DNA of 64,000 bases from Perca fluviatilis. Lineage: Eukaryota; Chordata; Actinopteri; Perciformes; Percidae. Position 1 is the stretch's first letter. Every line of letters begins with the position of its first letter. The translations under genes and the position numbers were made by a program. The stretch covers positions 22,624,727-22,688,726 of the forward strand of contig NC_053129.1 in the NCBI RefSeq assembly GCF_010015445.1, in the 5' to 3' direction. Positions 14,000-26,450 of the stretch are shown in pieces. Under the pieces are notes generated by a model. It had not been told where the DNA came from. It made no database searches and saw nothing but the letters and a program-made list of their open reading frames with translations.

Positions 14000-16229
14000 A
14001 CTGTAGGCAGGTCTGTCCTAAAGCTTGAGCTCAGCTGATGGGCGGGCTTTATTGGACCAGACAGGTCTGTTACTTTGCTGTAGGGGTGTTTACAGGCACA
14101 GTCCCCTTCTAGCCAATTACTAAAGAGTATTCTGTATTTGGATGTAGTGGTGCCATGTTATGTCATGTCTCTTTACTGTTTGTTTTGTCGTGGACAATAC
14201 AATATGTTGCCACACAAACGTCCATCGCTTTTTTATCCACACAGATATGTTAATGCATGCACAAACACATACACGTTTAGAACCACATGCACACAAATAC
14301 AGGTCTCATAATGTATCTAAAATGTGTTTTTTTTGCTCTCAAACTAAAAGATGATGCATGTTAGGAATGGGTTTGTTTCATTAGCCTATAAACATGACAT
14401 AAATCAGTTTGATACTGCTTATTTAATGGCCAACAAGATTGGTTACTGTGAAATAAACATCAAACAAACTCAGAACAGGTCACTATTTTTCATTATGAAG
14501 AAAGACCTCCACACATTAATTGATTTTGTGACGTCTTAATATATAATATTTGTCTATATGAAACAAAAAAGGAAGTCTCTAATACTGTATTGATCTGAAG
14601 ATATTAAATATGACATAAAATGTGTGTTGATGATAAAAAAACTGTAAAATGAACCCTTTAATGAGTACAGGAATTTAATATCAACCCAAGATTTTATTAA
14701 CGTGTAACACTGGAGAAAAACATTTTGATCATGGGACACTGCACTTTTAGGTGAATTAGTCTGTCTGCAAAGTTTGTGCCCGCAAGAAAAATTACAATAA
14801 TTTCACAGACAGTTACTTCTTGTACTATTTCATTGTTCCTTGACAACACACTTCCTACTGTGCTGTAATGGATGACCCAGTATGGTTTCATACATTCTTG
14901 ATGTGAAAAGATTAGCTTAACTAATGTTTAACTCTACACATGTTGTGTGTAATGTCTTCATAAAAACTTATTGACCCTCTGTCCTTCTTCCATGGCACAC
15001 ATCTACACTTAATCTTTAGCTTGATTAGCGACGAACAGCCATTGCAGCTGTAAAAGCAGCACACGCTCCTCAAATATTGATCTGGCTGTCCTTACATTAA
15101 ACAGAGTGTGGGGCAATGCTCCTGTCTATGGTACTCTGTCAATATTTATGGAACATGTTGTACTGAAATTAGTTGTGACCAACAGTCTGGCATAAATAGA
15201 TCAAATTTAGCTTTGATTCACGTTCTGATTATTGTCATTCACAGGTTTTGTATAATCAAAGCAATTTCCATCTATGCTTTTAGCTACCTCTCGAAATTAT
15301 GACCATGTCAGCTGTGCCAGTTGTCCTTTTTGGGGCCTGGGGCTATCCACCTTTTCCCCACAGATTCAGTCCCTCTGTGCATTGTATACATTTCAGTTAG
15401 AAACTAGTAGATCAGTCATTGTGGTAATAACCTTTGTGTATGACACTTACAGCAACATCTCAAAATCATTGATTTAAAAGTTCTATACATATGCAGTTTT
15501 TTTGGACGTGCTGCAATTGAAAGGACATAATAAAGTTGCAGACAGTAGTCATGTGGACATGCTGATATACTGATAAGCTACACACACTGTAAAACCTGCA
15601 GCTTGCTTATAATAATTGCTCTAGTTCACTTTTTATTAAGCTGTGTTGATAGTCTCAATGCTGAGTAGACCTTCCTAGAAGTTTCTAGATGTAGATTGTA
15701 AGTGAATGAGTGCATGCATTGAACACATTGACACTGTAATGGGATATTTTGGGGTATTGAAATTACTATATAACATATAAAACCACTTTAAAAAGCATTA
15801 TAAATTCAAAATAGAGACACTGCCTTTTTTGCTTACTGTATGTAGATGTCTGTGTCCTAGCGGCAGACTTAAGGCTTAATGTTATATCTTGAGAGACCAC
15901 TGGTCAGCCTGATTGCTGCCCTGGTTCCCTACTTGTTATCTCAAGCTCTGTTGTGCTTGCACCCTTGGCCCTTACGAACGTCTGAACACGCTGCTGCTTT
16001 TTTTATCTGCAGTAAATGTATTCTTTTGAGAATGCTGTGTTTGTCTAAGCTTATTCAATTGATCATTTTTATTTAAATGCTCCAGTGACCTCAATACAAA
16101 TGTTACACAAGTATTTTAAATGTGACATAATACATATTAATTATTACTACAGGTATAATTATACATTTTAAAATATAATATAATATCATTATTGCATTTA
16201 AGTATTACAGTAAATGTTACTATAAATAT
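14000..16229. other. Intergenic, nothing recognised
   Basis: AT-rich sequence with only short ORFs of chance length. No repeat termini or RNA genes were recognised. Confidence 0.4.
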
Positions 16230-16920
16230 TTAAAGTGTGACCTGTCTCTCTTAGTTACCTGTTATAGTTACGCTGTTATAGTTCTAGACTGCCGGGGGAC
16301 TTCCTTCCTTTGACACACTGAGCTGCTCTCTCCTCTCCCTTTCTATTACTGTTACTATTACTATTACTATTACTATTTGTGCGCAGCCCGTCCCAGAAAT
16401 TACTAAGTTACTAAAGTTACTAATCCTAGCTTCTGGGGAGTTTACTCCCCGGAGTCCTTATGCTTTTTTCCCCCAGCGTATTTCCTTGGAGAACGTTGGC
16501 ACCAAGATCCTGGTCGCAGCTGTCGCCGTGGTCCTGCTGCACTCCCTGCTGAACTCAGTGATGCCCTGCAATGTCATGCTGCGTCCTGCTGAACCCTGCA
16601 GCTTCCCGCTACATCCAGTCACTGTTCCATTATTAATGTGACTACTATCTCCACTGTTCATCACACCCCCAACCGGCTCGTCAGACACCGCCTACCAAGA
16701 GCCTGGGTCTGTCCGAGGTTTCTTCCCAAGAGGGAGTTTTTCCTCGCCACTGTCGCACTGCTTGCTCTTGAGGGAATTACTGGAACTGTTGGAATTGTTG
16801 GGGCTTTGTAAATTATAGAGTGTGGTCTAGACCTACTCTATCTGTAAAGTGTCTCGAGATAACTTATGTTATGATTTGATACTATAAATAAAATTGAATT
16901 GAATTGAATTGAATTGATTA
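16230..16920 (+). mobile_element. LINE-like 3' end with (GAATT)n tail
   Basis: The segment ends in ATAAATAAAATTGAATTGAATT repeats (about 16882-16918), the kind of short-repeat tail left by non-LTR elements of the CR1/L2/Rex1 type. Before it are GTTTTTCCTCGCCACTGTCGC and GTGTCTCGAGATAACTT, blocks familiar as a very common teleost interspersed repeat. (TTACTA)n-like sequence lies at about 16345-16378. It is 5'-truncated with no usable ORF. The exact left edge is uncertain and the classification is from memory. Confidence 0.6.
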
Positions 16921-17647
16921 AAAATGTAAAACAATACTTAATTTTTAAGAACTAAATGCCCAAAAAATACCATTTGCACTTCAGCACTTCTTCACTTGTC
17001 ATTGTGCTTTGATAATAGTGGCAATAATAAGTAGACCTTACTAAAAATTGCTAAAGACAAAACAAGTTATTGAACCTTGGGCCCTGAGAATTTAAGATGG
17101 CCATTTTTTTCACTCTTGTGACATTTTGATAGACTAAATGATTAAGCCTAAAATCAAATAGATTCATCAAAATCAAAACGATTGCGACTTGAAGCCATAT
17201 TATGATTTTAGTTTCAGGGTTTAAACCAAGAGCAGTAAACCCCTTTCAGTTGGTCTGAACATTGCATGTTTAATTTTTAAAGAGATAAAATAAGCTGAGC
17301 TGGAGCAGTGAGGCCATAACAATAATACGTTTTAGCCATGCTAGCATAATGGCTCTAGAGATGGCAATGTCGGTCAGTTGTTTGATCCACCCCTTTGGTC
17401 CGGACTGAAATAGCTCAGCAATCCTCTGACTTTTTCTCTAGCGGCACCATGAGGTTGACATTTCTAGTTCCGAGAAATTGCCATAAAACAGACATTCAAG
17501 GGACCCCGAGAATGTATCCTACTGACTTTGGTGATCTTCTAACTCTAGTCTTCCTGACGGATTGGCACCAAATTGTGTAAAGAGATTCATGGTCCTCAGA
17601 TGATGTATTCTACTGACTTTAATGATCCTCTGAATGTTCCTCTAGAG

Positions 17648-18305
17648 CAGAGCTTCCCAAACATTGGAGACTTGAGGCCCCATACACATCAAGTAAACCT
17701 CCAAGGTCCAACCCCCATCTAATTTCGTCATGGACATATACATAAATAAACAGTGACAAGTAGCACAAAATAATTATAATTATTTATTTAACGTGCAGTG
17801 CCTGTTTGGCGCGCGTGCCCTGTTCACAATGGACAAATTGCTTGGTTCTCAGTATTTTTTTGCCCAACTTTATCTAACTATAAGCGCAGTTCAATCAGGC
17901 TCGGCTTTTTTCATCTAGCAGTCACATCTCCAGGCAGTGATGTGGCCTGAGCGGAGAAAGCAGGAAGCTGAGTCTTGCTCAGCCTGCTGGGGAAGTAGCT
18001 ACAGCGCACAGAACAGCCGGAGAAATGTGCTCAACCACCAGCAACAAAACAACGTGCTGGAGAGCCCAAGAGCAATCAGTTTTTGGCTAATGATCACTTT
18101 TTGGCACAACGCCGCGGTAGCCCACTACGAAGACATGCTTGGGCAACCCATTCTCATTCCCAAGTTGTCAAATACTGACAGTTGGTCAGTGTTTCTCAGC
18201 GTCAGATACTGATGCAAAAGGCACCCTTTAGTGCCTGTATCGCACCGGGCATAGCAGCAGCTCTACTGCAGCGCTATAAGATTAGGTAGTATTAAAGGCA
18301 GAGGC

Positions 18306-18352
<47 letters not shown>

Positions 18353-18398
18353 AAATACACTACACAGAATACGTTTTCACCTCCGTGGCTTGGCACTG
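17648..18398. mobile_element. hAT-like non-autonomous transposon with 8-bp target duplication CTCTAGAG
   Basis: The exact 8-bp repeat CTCTAGAG lies at 17640-17647 and 18399-18406. The termini are CAGAGCTTCCCAAAC on the left and, read from the other strand, CAGTGCCAAGCCAC on the right. Both begin CAGNG, as many hAT elements do. The element is 751 bp and carries a (TA)n run at 18309-18344. It has no recognisable transposase. Confidence 0.8.
18309..18344. repeat. (TA)n microsatellite
   Basis: A pure TA run inside the hAT-like element that spans 17648-18398. Confidence 0.95.
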
Positions 18399-18959
18399 CT
18401 CTAGAGGTTAATATCTGTGTTTTTTTACAACTATTAGATTATATGCTGGTAAAAAGTTTTCCCAGAGTGCGAATTAGAATAACTTTAAAGCCTTCATCTA
18501 GCGTCATCATCAGGTCGAAATTTCAGATTGTTTAATACTTTGGCTTATGACCAACTACATGCTAAACTTTCTTATTTGTGTTTAATGCTAATTAGCAAGT
18601 GTTAGCATGCTAACACAAACTGAGATGCTGCACATGATGAACATTATACCTGCTAAATTATACCTACATATTAGCATTGTTATTGTGAGCATGTTAGCAT
18701 GCTGACTGATCTAAGCATTTAGTGGTGAGAGGAAGTATGAAACTATGTGTCTGTTTGTAACCATTATTATCATTTAAACTTTACACCAAAACAATTGCAC
18801 CCATAAATTTGTCTGATGTATTCCGCTCATTCACTCACGTATCAGCAATGCTTTTATACTTTCATACCTTCATAGTTACTATGGTAGCATACTGGCTGGT
18901 TTTTAGATGTTGAGCAAAGGTTAAATCCAACACATTTTGCCAGTCAAAGTTCAATGGCA

Positions 18960-18960
<1 letters not shown>

Positions 18961-19041
<81 letters not shown>
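18961..19041. repeat. (GT)n microsatellite
   Basis: About 80 bp of uninterrupted TG repeats, the first of two tracts only 130 bp apart. Confidence 0.98.
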
Positions 19042-19045
<4 letters not shown>

Positions 19046-19164
19046 ATGGCTATTGGAAGGAAGCCAAATGTGTAGTGTATATGATGTACTGAACAGGCAC
19101 AGTACATTGCATGTTCTGTACTGTCTGTCTCCTGCAGTCGATAGGAAAGGGACTTTCAACTAGT

Positions 19165-19280
<116 letters not shown>

Positions 19281-19979
19281 ACTCTTAACATTTGAGCATA
19301 GGGATATTAATGCAAATTATGCAAAGATTTAGGATTCCTGCACATATGAATCTTTTATGTATCTATGTGTGCATGCATGCAATTGTGATGCTCTGCAGAA
19401 CGTGATAAACTTTGATCTGTCTTCCTAGAATAGTTATATCAGTAAAGTTATCTGTGCTATCTGTCAGTTCCAGATAAAGCTGAAGAACAATATAACTATT
19501 AGCGAACATGGTTCATGACACGGCGATACACGGTGCATGACTTCATTGTGTCTGGACTTTCAGCCACTGTTTGCTCAATCAGATGACCAATATACTGTAG
19601 GTCAGTGAACTGTAGGGGAATATATTGCAAACTATATTGTGCAGTGTTGCAGGTAAATTGTGCAAAAAAAAAAAAATCTGATTGTATTTTCTGAGTATAA
19701 AATACAGCACTGCATGTTATAGTCCAGGTAAAGCAAAATTAGTGATTTCTTTCTAAACACATTATACATGTTAGAAAATACTTTAAAACATGTGGATAGA
19801 CTGTAAACGGTGTAGTACTTAATTGTGGAGTTCGACCGTTAAACAGTTTTTCACCATTTCTGTGTCCAGGCCTGAAAAATTATGATGTGGAAGTGCCTTA
19901 AACCTGCATCCAACTATCAAGGTATTTCTGTATGTGTGTCTCCTGCATGTACAGCAGCAGGGGCGCGGAGTTGCTAAAT
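19281..19979. other. Intergenic, nothing recognised
   Basis: AT-rich spacer with a 13-base A-run near 19664. No supported feature. Confidence 0.4.
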
Positions 19980-19987
19980 CTCTAGAC

Positions 19988-20663
19988 CAGAGATCTTCAA
20001 CAGGGGGTCTGGGGCCCGTGGGTCCTCAGGGGGGGGATAAAGTTCCCTTGGTCTTTGTAATTAAAATAGCCCCACATTATCACATACCCTTCACCATACC
20101 TAGAGATTGGAATGGTTTTATTTCAGTTAACCTAATAGCTGTTTTGATTTGCATGCAGAGATGATTTTATGGAAAGTACCCCATGCCAATCTGTAGGTAT
20201 GGTGAAGGGTATGTGATGATGTGGGGCCATTTTAATTCCAAAGGCCAAGGCAACTTCATCAGGATGCATAGTATCCTGGATCCATGAAATAATCAGCCTG
20301 CCTCTATGGGAATTTAACATAGGGGTGTACTGACTTATGCCCCCTGTATTTTAAGGAAGAACATTTATTTATTTACGATACATTATTCATTCACAAAGAA
20401 AATTTGGTGTCCTTAAAGGATGGATTTTTCCAATTTTTTTTTAATTAAGGCATTAAGATAAATATCCAAAAGATGATTTCTCTTTTTAGTCAACTTTAGC
20501 ATGGGTTCTTAAACTTATGAGTGCCACTGTATAAAGCCTTTAGGCAGTCTACACGTCATTGTAGGCTCAATTTAATATGCAACTTAACATGTAGTAGAGG
20601 GTCCCTGCTCCATCTCTCTCTCAGTAAAGGGGTCCTTGGCTTAAAAAACGTTGAAGACCACTG
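19988..20663. mobile_element. hAT-like transposon with 8-bp target duplication CTCTAGAC
   Basis: The 8-bp direct repeat CTCTAGAC lies at 19980-19987 and 20664-20671. The termini are CAGAGATCTTCAACAGGGGG and, on the other strand, CAGTGGTCTTCAACGTTT. They match over CAG.G.TCTTCAAC. The 676-bp interior contains a large inverted repeat described separately and no intact ORF. A minus-strand stretch around 20130-20320 looks weakly like a Tc1/mariner transposase tail, so another DNA transposon may be nested inside. Confidence 0.8.
20060..20237. repeat. Inverted repeat, arms about 56 bp, spacer about 65 bp
   Basis: The left arm at 20060-20115 (ATTAAAATAGCCCCACATTA...) reappears inverted at 20181-20237 (...TGTGGGGCCATTTTAATT) with only a few mismatches. 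The core CATACCCTTCACCATACCTA is perfect. It lies within the hAT-like element and could extrude as a hairpin. Confidence 0.85.
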
Positions 20664-20945
20664 CTCTAGACTGCAATCTATTGATTGCAGTTCACTGGCT
20701 CTGCTACCAACAGAGAGCCTACAAGCCCCTGTACAGCAGACAGGGTTAAAAAAAGTGACTAGCGACAAATCTAGCGCCTTTCTGTACAAGAGAGAAGACT
20801 GACTGAGGTGCAGCAGTGAGCCTACGGGCATGTCATATAGTGGACCAGCGCCTTGCATGGCAGCTCTGCAACTATCAGATAGTAATCGGATAAGTTGTTC
20901 ACGACAACGCTACAAGCAGCAATACTGGGAACCAAGCATTTTATA

Positions 20946-21323
20946 GTGTATATCCTTTGCGTTGGGATTGTTCTGGTGCTGTAGGAAATTCTGCTGGATG
21001 CATGTATTTTCCGTTTCCTTCCGCTTTCTTTGTGTTGGAATTTTAAATTCGGTGGATTAATGAGGACTATTGTTGACTGCTCCTCAGAGCTCTGCATGGT
21101 ACATTGAGATATCTAGCTAGACTATCTGTCCATCTGAGTTTTCTCTCGCACGACTATTTTGCAGCGGCTCTGTGCGGAGTTTAGCACCTCCCATGACAAT
21201 TCTGATTGGTTTAAATAAATGCCACTAAACCAGAGCACGTTTTCCTCCCATCCCCAAATGCTATGTGGGGTAGCCAGAGCCTCCTTCAGCGCGCTTTGGA
21301 AGAGGGTCTGGCAAAGCGAGACT
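20946..21323 (-). mobile_element. 378-bp dispersed element with exact 12-bp target duplication
   Basis: The 12-mer AAGCATTTTATA lies at 20934-20945 and 21324-21335, exactly flanking the segment. On the minus strand the element begins AGTCTCGCTTTGCCAGACC, a start seen very often in teleost interspersed repeats (from memory). It has no coding capacity. Variable-length duplications of this size suggest retroposition. It sits inside a further, outer 18-bp duplication (AATACTGGGAACCAAGCA at 20921-20938 and 21394-21411). Confidence 0.75.
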
Positions 21324-21469
21324 AAGCATTTTATAACTGCATTTTGTGTCACATGTTGTTTATGACAAATTACACAGTAAAGTTGTGGAAAAAAATACTG
21401 GGAACCAAGCAATTGGCCCGTTCCAAACAAACACGTGCTCCAAACGGACACTGCATTAATTCTACCTTA

Positions 21470-21890
21470 TTTCCAGCAGGGGGCGACTGCATTGGTTGCA
21501 AAAAGGGAAAGTGACCTTATTGCTCAATTTATTTATTACCTCAATAAATATTTTCATAAGTTTATGGCCTCAATCGCTACTTTTTCAACACAGCATGGTG
21601 TTAATTTTTTAAAATGATAGTCCCATTTATTTTTAAAAAGACAATAAAGCAGGAGTAGTGTTGCCAACTTGGCACTTAGTACTAGCTACTTTCATTGGAA
21701 AAAAGTTGACAACACTGAGCAGGGGATGCTTTAGGGTGTGGCTACATGCTGACTTGTCAATCATGACAAAGGCATAGCAATGTGTATTCATGGCACCGTG
21801 TACATTAAAATAGCCGTGCACTTTTATTTTCACTTCATCAAGTTAATTGGAACATTTGGTCGCCAAAAAGTGTCTTGTTCAGCATTCTTC
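21470..21890. repeat. Dispersed teleost repeat, class unknown
   Basis: It contains AGCAGGGGGCGACTGCATTG, ATGGCCTCAATCGCTACTTT and AATAGCCGTGCACTTTTATT, blocks recognised from memory as part of a common interspersed fish repeat. Edges and class are not determined. It has no coding capacity. Confidence 0.45.
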
Positions 21891-22951
21891 CAACAAAACT
21901 AGCTAGCTACCACTAGCTGGTTATTTAAGGGAAAGTTTGCTGATTTTCTGGCAGCAATACCCGGAGGTCCACATTTACCCCCCAGTAAATCTCCACTGGA
22001 TGACTTGCTTCAGAAGGGTTTTTTATGTATAATTCTAAAGTTGTATCTAATATAAATTGATTTACGGAATTACCTCCCATCTTTTGAGGTTGTTGTATGT
22101 TATTGTGTGGTCTTGAGTAAATAAAGTATAATACATGTAAATACAATTTCAATTCTAAATGTGATTTGAAGGGCTACGGAAGTTTTGAAAAAAATAAGCA
22201 GTCAATGTGTGATCTTTGCCCAATTGAATCATTTTGACAATCTTGTTTAAAGCTTGTGTGATGAAAAAGCTGGTGTTCGCAGATTTGGCTTTCTCAGCAC
22301 AACTATCCTGAGGGGTTGGGAAATATCATTAAGAATACTATCGATAACCACCGATTACACAGAGAAAAGAATACAGCCGATAATATCTGCACTGCTGGAT
22401 CTCTTCTTAACCCTCATGCCCTCCTCGGCCATTTTTGGCTGAGGAGGGCCAAAGTTGTTTTTTTTCATTTTGTGATCATTTTTGCTGTGTTACTGCTTAT
22501 GGCATGACATTTTGTAGGAACCTTTCTTTTCAGTCACATTTTTTAAATCCAGTGTATTTTACTCTTACATGTCTTTTATACTTAAATGATTCATTTTGTA
22601 CCCTCTGGACACCTTCGAGGCAAAAATGTCCACGCACACAAAAACTTATTAAATCATCATATATCAATATGTTTTTCTGCTTTTTTTTCATAAATCACTT
22701 AAACAACTTCTAACCTAATCAAAACCACCAGACATTCAATAAGTTTCAGGATTTTAACCTTTTAAATGCCAGTTTATGTATTTGAAGTATGTCATTATTT
22801 ATAAAAAAAAACACAAAAAATGATTTTGTTTTTCTTCATATAATGAATAATATGTAGATGGGGCTTTTGTGGGGATTAGAGGCTTGGATATGTCAAAGAT
22901 AAAAAATTTATTTGATTGCATTAGTATTTTTTATGTAGTTCCAGATACTCC

Positions 22952-24380
22952 CTCTGGACACCTTCGAGGCAAAAATGCCCCCATTGACTTCCATTATAAC
23001 CACATGTTTTGATCTCACTGCCTTTACAGTATAAAACCATGCATTCTGTAATGTCAGCATTTCATTTTGAACAAAAGTGGTAATATTTGACATTTTTACA
23101 ATATTTCACCAGATTCAACCATTTTGCCCGTGTAGGCCAATGCATGAAGTCATTGTATTTTTTCCAGTTATTGTGTGTGTGTGTGGATGATTTTAGTGGT
23201 GAAAAAAAGTGCACCTTACTTTTGCCAGATATATTATGGAGCCGCATGTGTGTGAGAGAGAGTTTGTGTAAATCTGGGTGAAAAAAGGGCTTCTTTTGAA
23301 GGATGCATTTCATGTGTCTTTGAAAGGGTGCTTGTACAAAAACATTGTCTCCTGCATTTGTTGTACACAAAAACAACTATTAGTGTGTTCATGCACCTGG
23401 CTATAGAGAAGGAGAAAGACCTGGAGCAAAGAGAAGGAGCCTTTATCTTCCAGTGAACCGCAGGACTCATCTGAAGATGACACAAGTTTCTGGAGTCTGA
23501 CAAAATGGTCACTGGTGTCCTCCAATTCTGTGAGTGCCTCTAACCCTTCCTCTGAAAGTGGAGAGGACACTGAAGATCCTGTCCATCCTAACATTGAATG
23601 GACAGTGAAGAATTGGCAAGTCTGGTCTCCATCTAATACTGAGACGCTGCGCAATATTCAAGCACCGACCGGCATGATGTCAGAGCCCACGAGATATGCC
23701 ATATCAAGAATCCATGATGTGGCATCCTCTTTCGACCTTTTCTTCACTCCTGACATGATCCAGCTGATTCAGGAAATGACAAACCTACACGGGAGGCGTT
23801 CAATCTCAGGATGGAGCGATGTGGATGCTAGAAGGGATTCGAACATACATGGGACTTCACACTTGGCTGGTGTGTACCGGTCCAAAGGGGAATTCACGCG
23901 AAGCCTGTGGGATGTCCATAGTGGGAGACCAGTCTTCAGGGCCACCATGTCCCACAAACCATTTGAAATGATAAGTGCCAGTTTACAGCAAATGCAGGAG
24001 ACAATGTTTTTATTCAAGCACGTCTTCAAAGACACATGAAATGCATCCTTCAAAAGATGCTCTTTTTTCACACCTAAAATGATCATTGCTTGCTTACAGA
24101 TTTACACAAACTCTCTCTCATTCACAAACAAACAAACAAACAAACACATACACACACAGCTCCATAATATAACAAAAATACAATGACTTCATGCATCGGC
24201 CTACAAGGGCAAAATGGTTGAATCTGGTGAAATACTGTAAAAATTTAAAATATTACCAAAATCAAAATGAAATGCTGACAATACAGAATGCATGGTTTTA
24301 TACTGTAAAGGCAGTGAGATCAAAACATGTGGTTATAATGGAAGTCAATGGGGGCATTTTTGCCTCGAAGGTGTCCAGAG
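22952..24380. repeat. Long inverted repeat inside the piggyBac element (arms about 400 bp)
   Basis: The left arm at 22952-23366 and right arm at 23986-24380 are inverted copies. The outermost 110 bp differ at about one position. Further inward there are insertions and substitutions. A third, short direct copy of the outer edge (CTCTGGACACCTTCGAGGCA) lies at about 22602-22621. Confidence 0.85.
23515..24039 (+). pseudogene. piggyBac transposase N-terminal fragment
   Basis: The open frame gives about 174 residues. It includes an acidic SSESGEDTEDPVHP stretch, WQVWSPSNTETL, a FDLFFTPDMIQLIQEMTN block and SGRPVFRATMSHKPFEMI. These correspond in order to the region before and into the first part of a piggyBac (PGBD4-like) transposase, ending at the conserved Ms-hkrF-like motif. 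The DDD catalytic core that should follow is missing; the frame runs into the inverted arm and stops. An antisense frame at 23310-23376 repeats QETMFLYKHPFKDT because of the inverted duplication. It is not expected to be functional. Confidence 0.75.
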
Positions 24381-24411
24381 TTATTTTTTTTAAGGAGGGC
24401 ATGAGGGTTAA

Positions 24412-26440
24412 ATTGTCACGTGTAAATGTTATGCAGCTTGATCATGCACCGTCAGGACGCTATATGTACGTTTCAGACTACATTTTAACAATGAGAAATA
24501 AATAATAAAGTTGAGGAGTACTTTGAAAATAAAATCAGTATTCTCAGTCGATTAAACAGTTGACCTTTGTGCCCAACAGTTGATGAGACAAGAGTGCCTA
24601 TACAGCTGCCCTGCTGGGAGACTGCACATGTCTGTCTCCTGTGATGTGGGTTACAGAGTTTATAATCAGTCTCATGGGCCAGTATTATGCACTATTTTCT
24701 TTATTTCTTTTGACTGAAAAAAACAAGACCATAATTGATGTGATCAGTTCACTGTGGCTAGGTGTGTTTCTTCACCATCTTCTCTGACTTCTCCATCTTC
24801 ACCTTCATCTTCTTCTTATTACCTTTCTAATCTGCAGCCATTGCAAGACTTTGGAAACTGACAAACTGAACCTAACATCACACAGTTAGTGAAATAAGGT
24901 TGTAGGTAATAAAGTGATGAATACTATGAGATGAACGAGTGTGCTAGCAACTATTTTTAAACATGTTCCCTCAAAGTATCTTCTCCCATTGGACCCTCTG
25001 AGATCATTGAGAGCACGGAGATGCACTGCATGCAACTGCAATATGGCTTGGCCGGGATAAACCTCAGATTGTACATCTACAATTGTCTTTAAGATAAAAT
25101 TATTGTTTTCAAGTCTAATCTAAATCTACATTTATATAAATCTGACATGATGGGTTAAAGGGTCAGCTAAATTATTAAAGTGTCTCAATCCCCCTTTGGA
25201 CTCTATCTATGTACATGTCTGTCAGTGCAAACAAAGTCAGTATCTGACAAACTTTTTAAAAGGTCCTGATGGGGATATATTGCAACAGACCATTACGCAA
25301 TGTGTATCGATGTACAAAAGAGAACACAGTTATTTATTTTTTAACAACATGCTGTCTCAAACTTTGCATAGTATTGAAAAATAATAATACATTGAAAATG
25401 ATTTAATTAAATCTAACAACAAAAGAAAAGCCTTCAGCCAATCCGAAGTTGCTGTTTATTTATTTACCACATGTTCAGTATCTGATTATTTGTAGATCAA
25501 AGTTCATCATCTAACCCGTATTGAAGTTTGGCAAATGTTTTTACTCTTCATTTTGGCCTGTGGCAGTGGAAGCAGAACAACAAGCATCATCACTCTTACG
25601 TACTATACTGTAAGTACTATAACTACAATTATTTCAACTATAATGATAAGCCACATTCCCATTTAAAACATTGGGTATGTCCTTATTTGAGTACTGTGTT
25701 AAATAAATGTACATAAGATGATATTAAATGAACATAAACCTGATCACTACAGATAAAAATAGTCTTTTGCCTAACTTTGCAGACGTGTTGGTATTAATGT
25801 GCACTGTCCCTGTTAAATTTACCAGTGGTTTGTTTTTTGATCAATATAATCAACGGATAAGGCAGCTGATAAGTTTATCATGTTTCTTTTATATCTAGAG
25901 GGACTTTGTGTTTGGAGCACGCCTTGGTCACTCAGTGTTTAGTAATGAGCGCTTATCAGTGACCTAATTCACATGGAGCTGTTAGCTAGTTAACTTCATT
26001 GACTAACTTTGCATTTTTACAAGAGTAACCATCAGTAGAGTAAATCACAGAAAATAGAATCATTCTTAATTTAATAAAAATAATTTAATTTACTTCTTTT
26101 ATTGACAAATGGACAACACCAAGAAATGGGCCTTCTTTCTAGCTTTTAGATGTGACTAAAAGCTAGATGTAAAGTAAATACATTGTGACCACACAGCTGC
26201 TCTTCATGGATGTCTCAATTATATTAGATGTAGTTAAGTATCATTTAATTAATAAAACCACCAGTATCTGAAAAGGCTAAGCTTTAAGGTGCTTTATTCA
26301 ATTAAAATATATCATCCAAAGTTCTACATGCATTTAGAAACACATAAAATGCACCTTTAATGTGGTTAAAAAGGGACATTTAAAGATTTAACTGTATTGA
26401 TCAGTTTTGTAAGCTTCTGTGCTTTGAGCCATGGGTATCT
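24412..26440. other. Upstream region of apob copy 1, no gene recognised
   Basis: About 2 kb of AT-rich sequence. The only bounded structure is a perfect 12-bp stem with a 6-base loop at 26138-26167 (TCTAGCTTTTAG / CTAAAAGCTAGA), about 410 bp before the predicted transcription start. Liver or yolk-syncytium enhancers could lie here but were not recognised. Confidence 0.4.
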
Positions 26441-26450
26441 TTTTAAACCT

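Larger units (their letters stand above)
17290..18730. repeat. Older dispersed repeat, split in two by a later hAT insertion
   Basis: The left part (about 17290-17647) and right part (18399-18730) look like one interspersed fish repeat interrupted at 17648. Shared hallmarks are internal near-repeats such as CTACTGACTTTGGTGATC / CTACTGACTTTAATGATC and the block GTTAGCATGCTAACAC with GTGAGCATGTTAGCATGCTG on the right. The repeat class is unknown. The two halves come together if the inserted element and one copy of its target duplication are removed. Confidence 0.6.
22411..24407 (+). mobile_element. piggyBac-type transposon, internally deleted, with TTAA duplications
   Basis: TTAA occurs at 22407-22410 and 24408-24411. 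The termini just inside are CCCTCATGCCCTCC on the left and its exact inverse on the right (24394-24407). TTAA duplication plus CCCT ends is the piggyBac signature. A plus-strand ORF inside matches the N-terminal part of a piggyBac transposase. The element also contains long inverted arms (22952-23366 and 23986-24380). The left arm seems to be an inverted copy of the right one that overwrote other sequence. No complete DDD catalytic domain is present, so it is non-autonomous. Confidence 0.88.

Noticed and set aside
22254..22507. Overlapping short ORFs near the left end of the piggyBac element
   Set aside because: They cross the TTAA boundary and have no similarity to transposase or other families that I can see.
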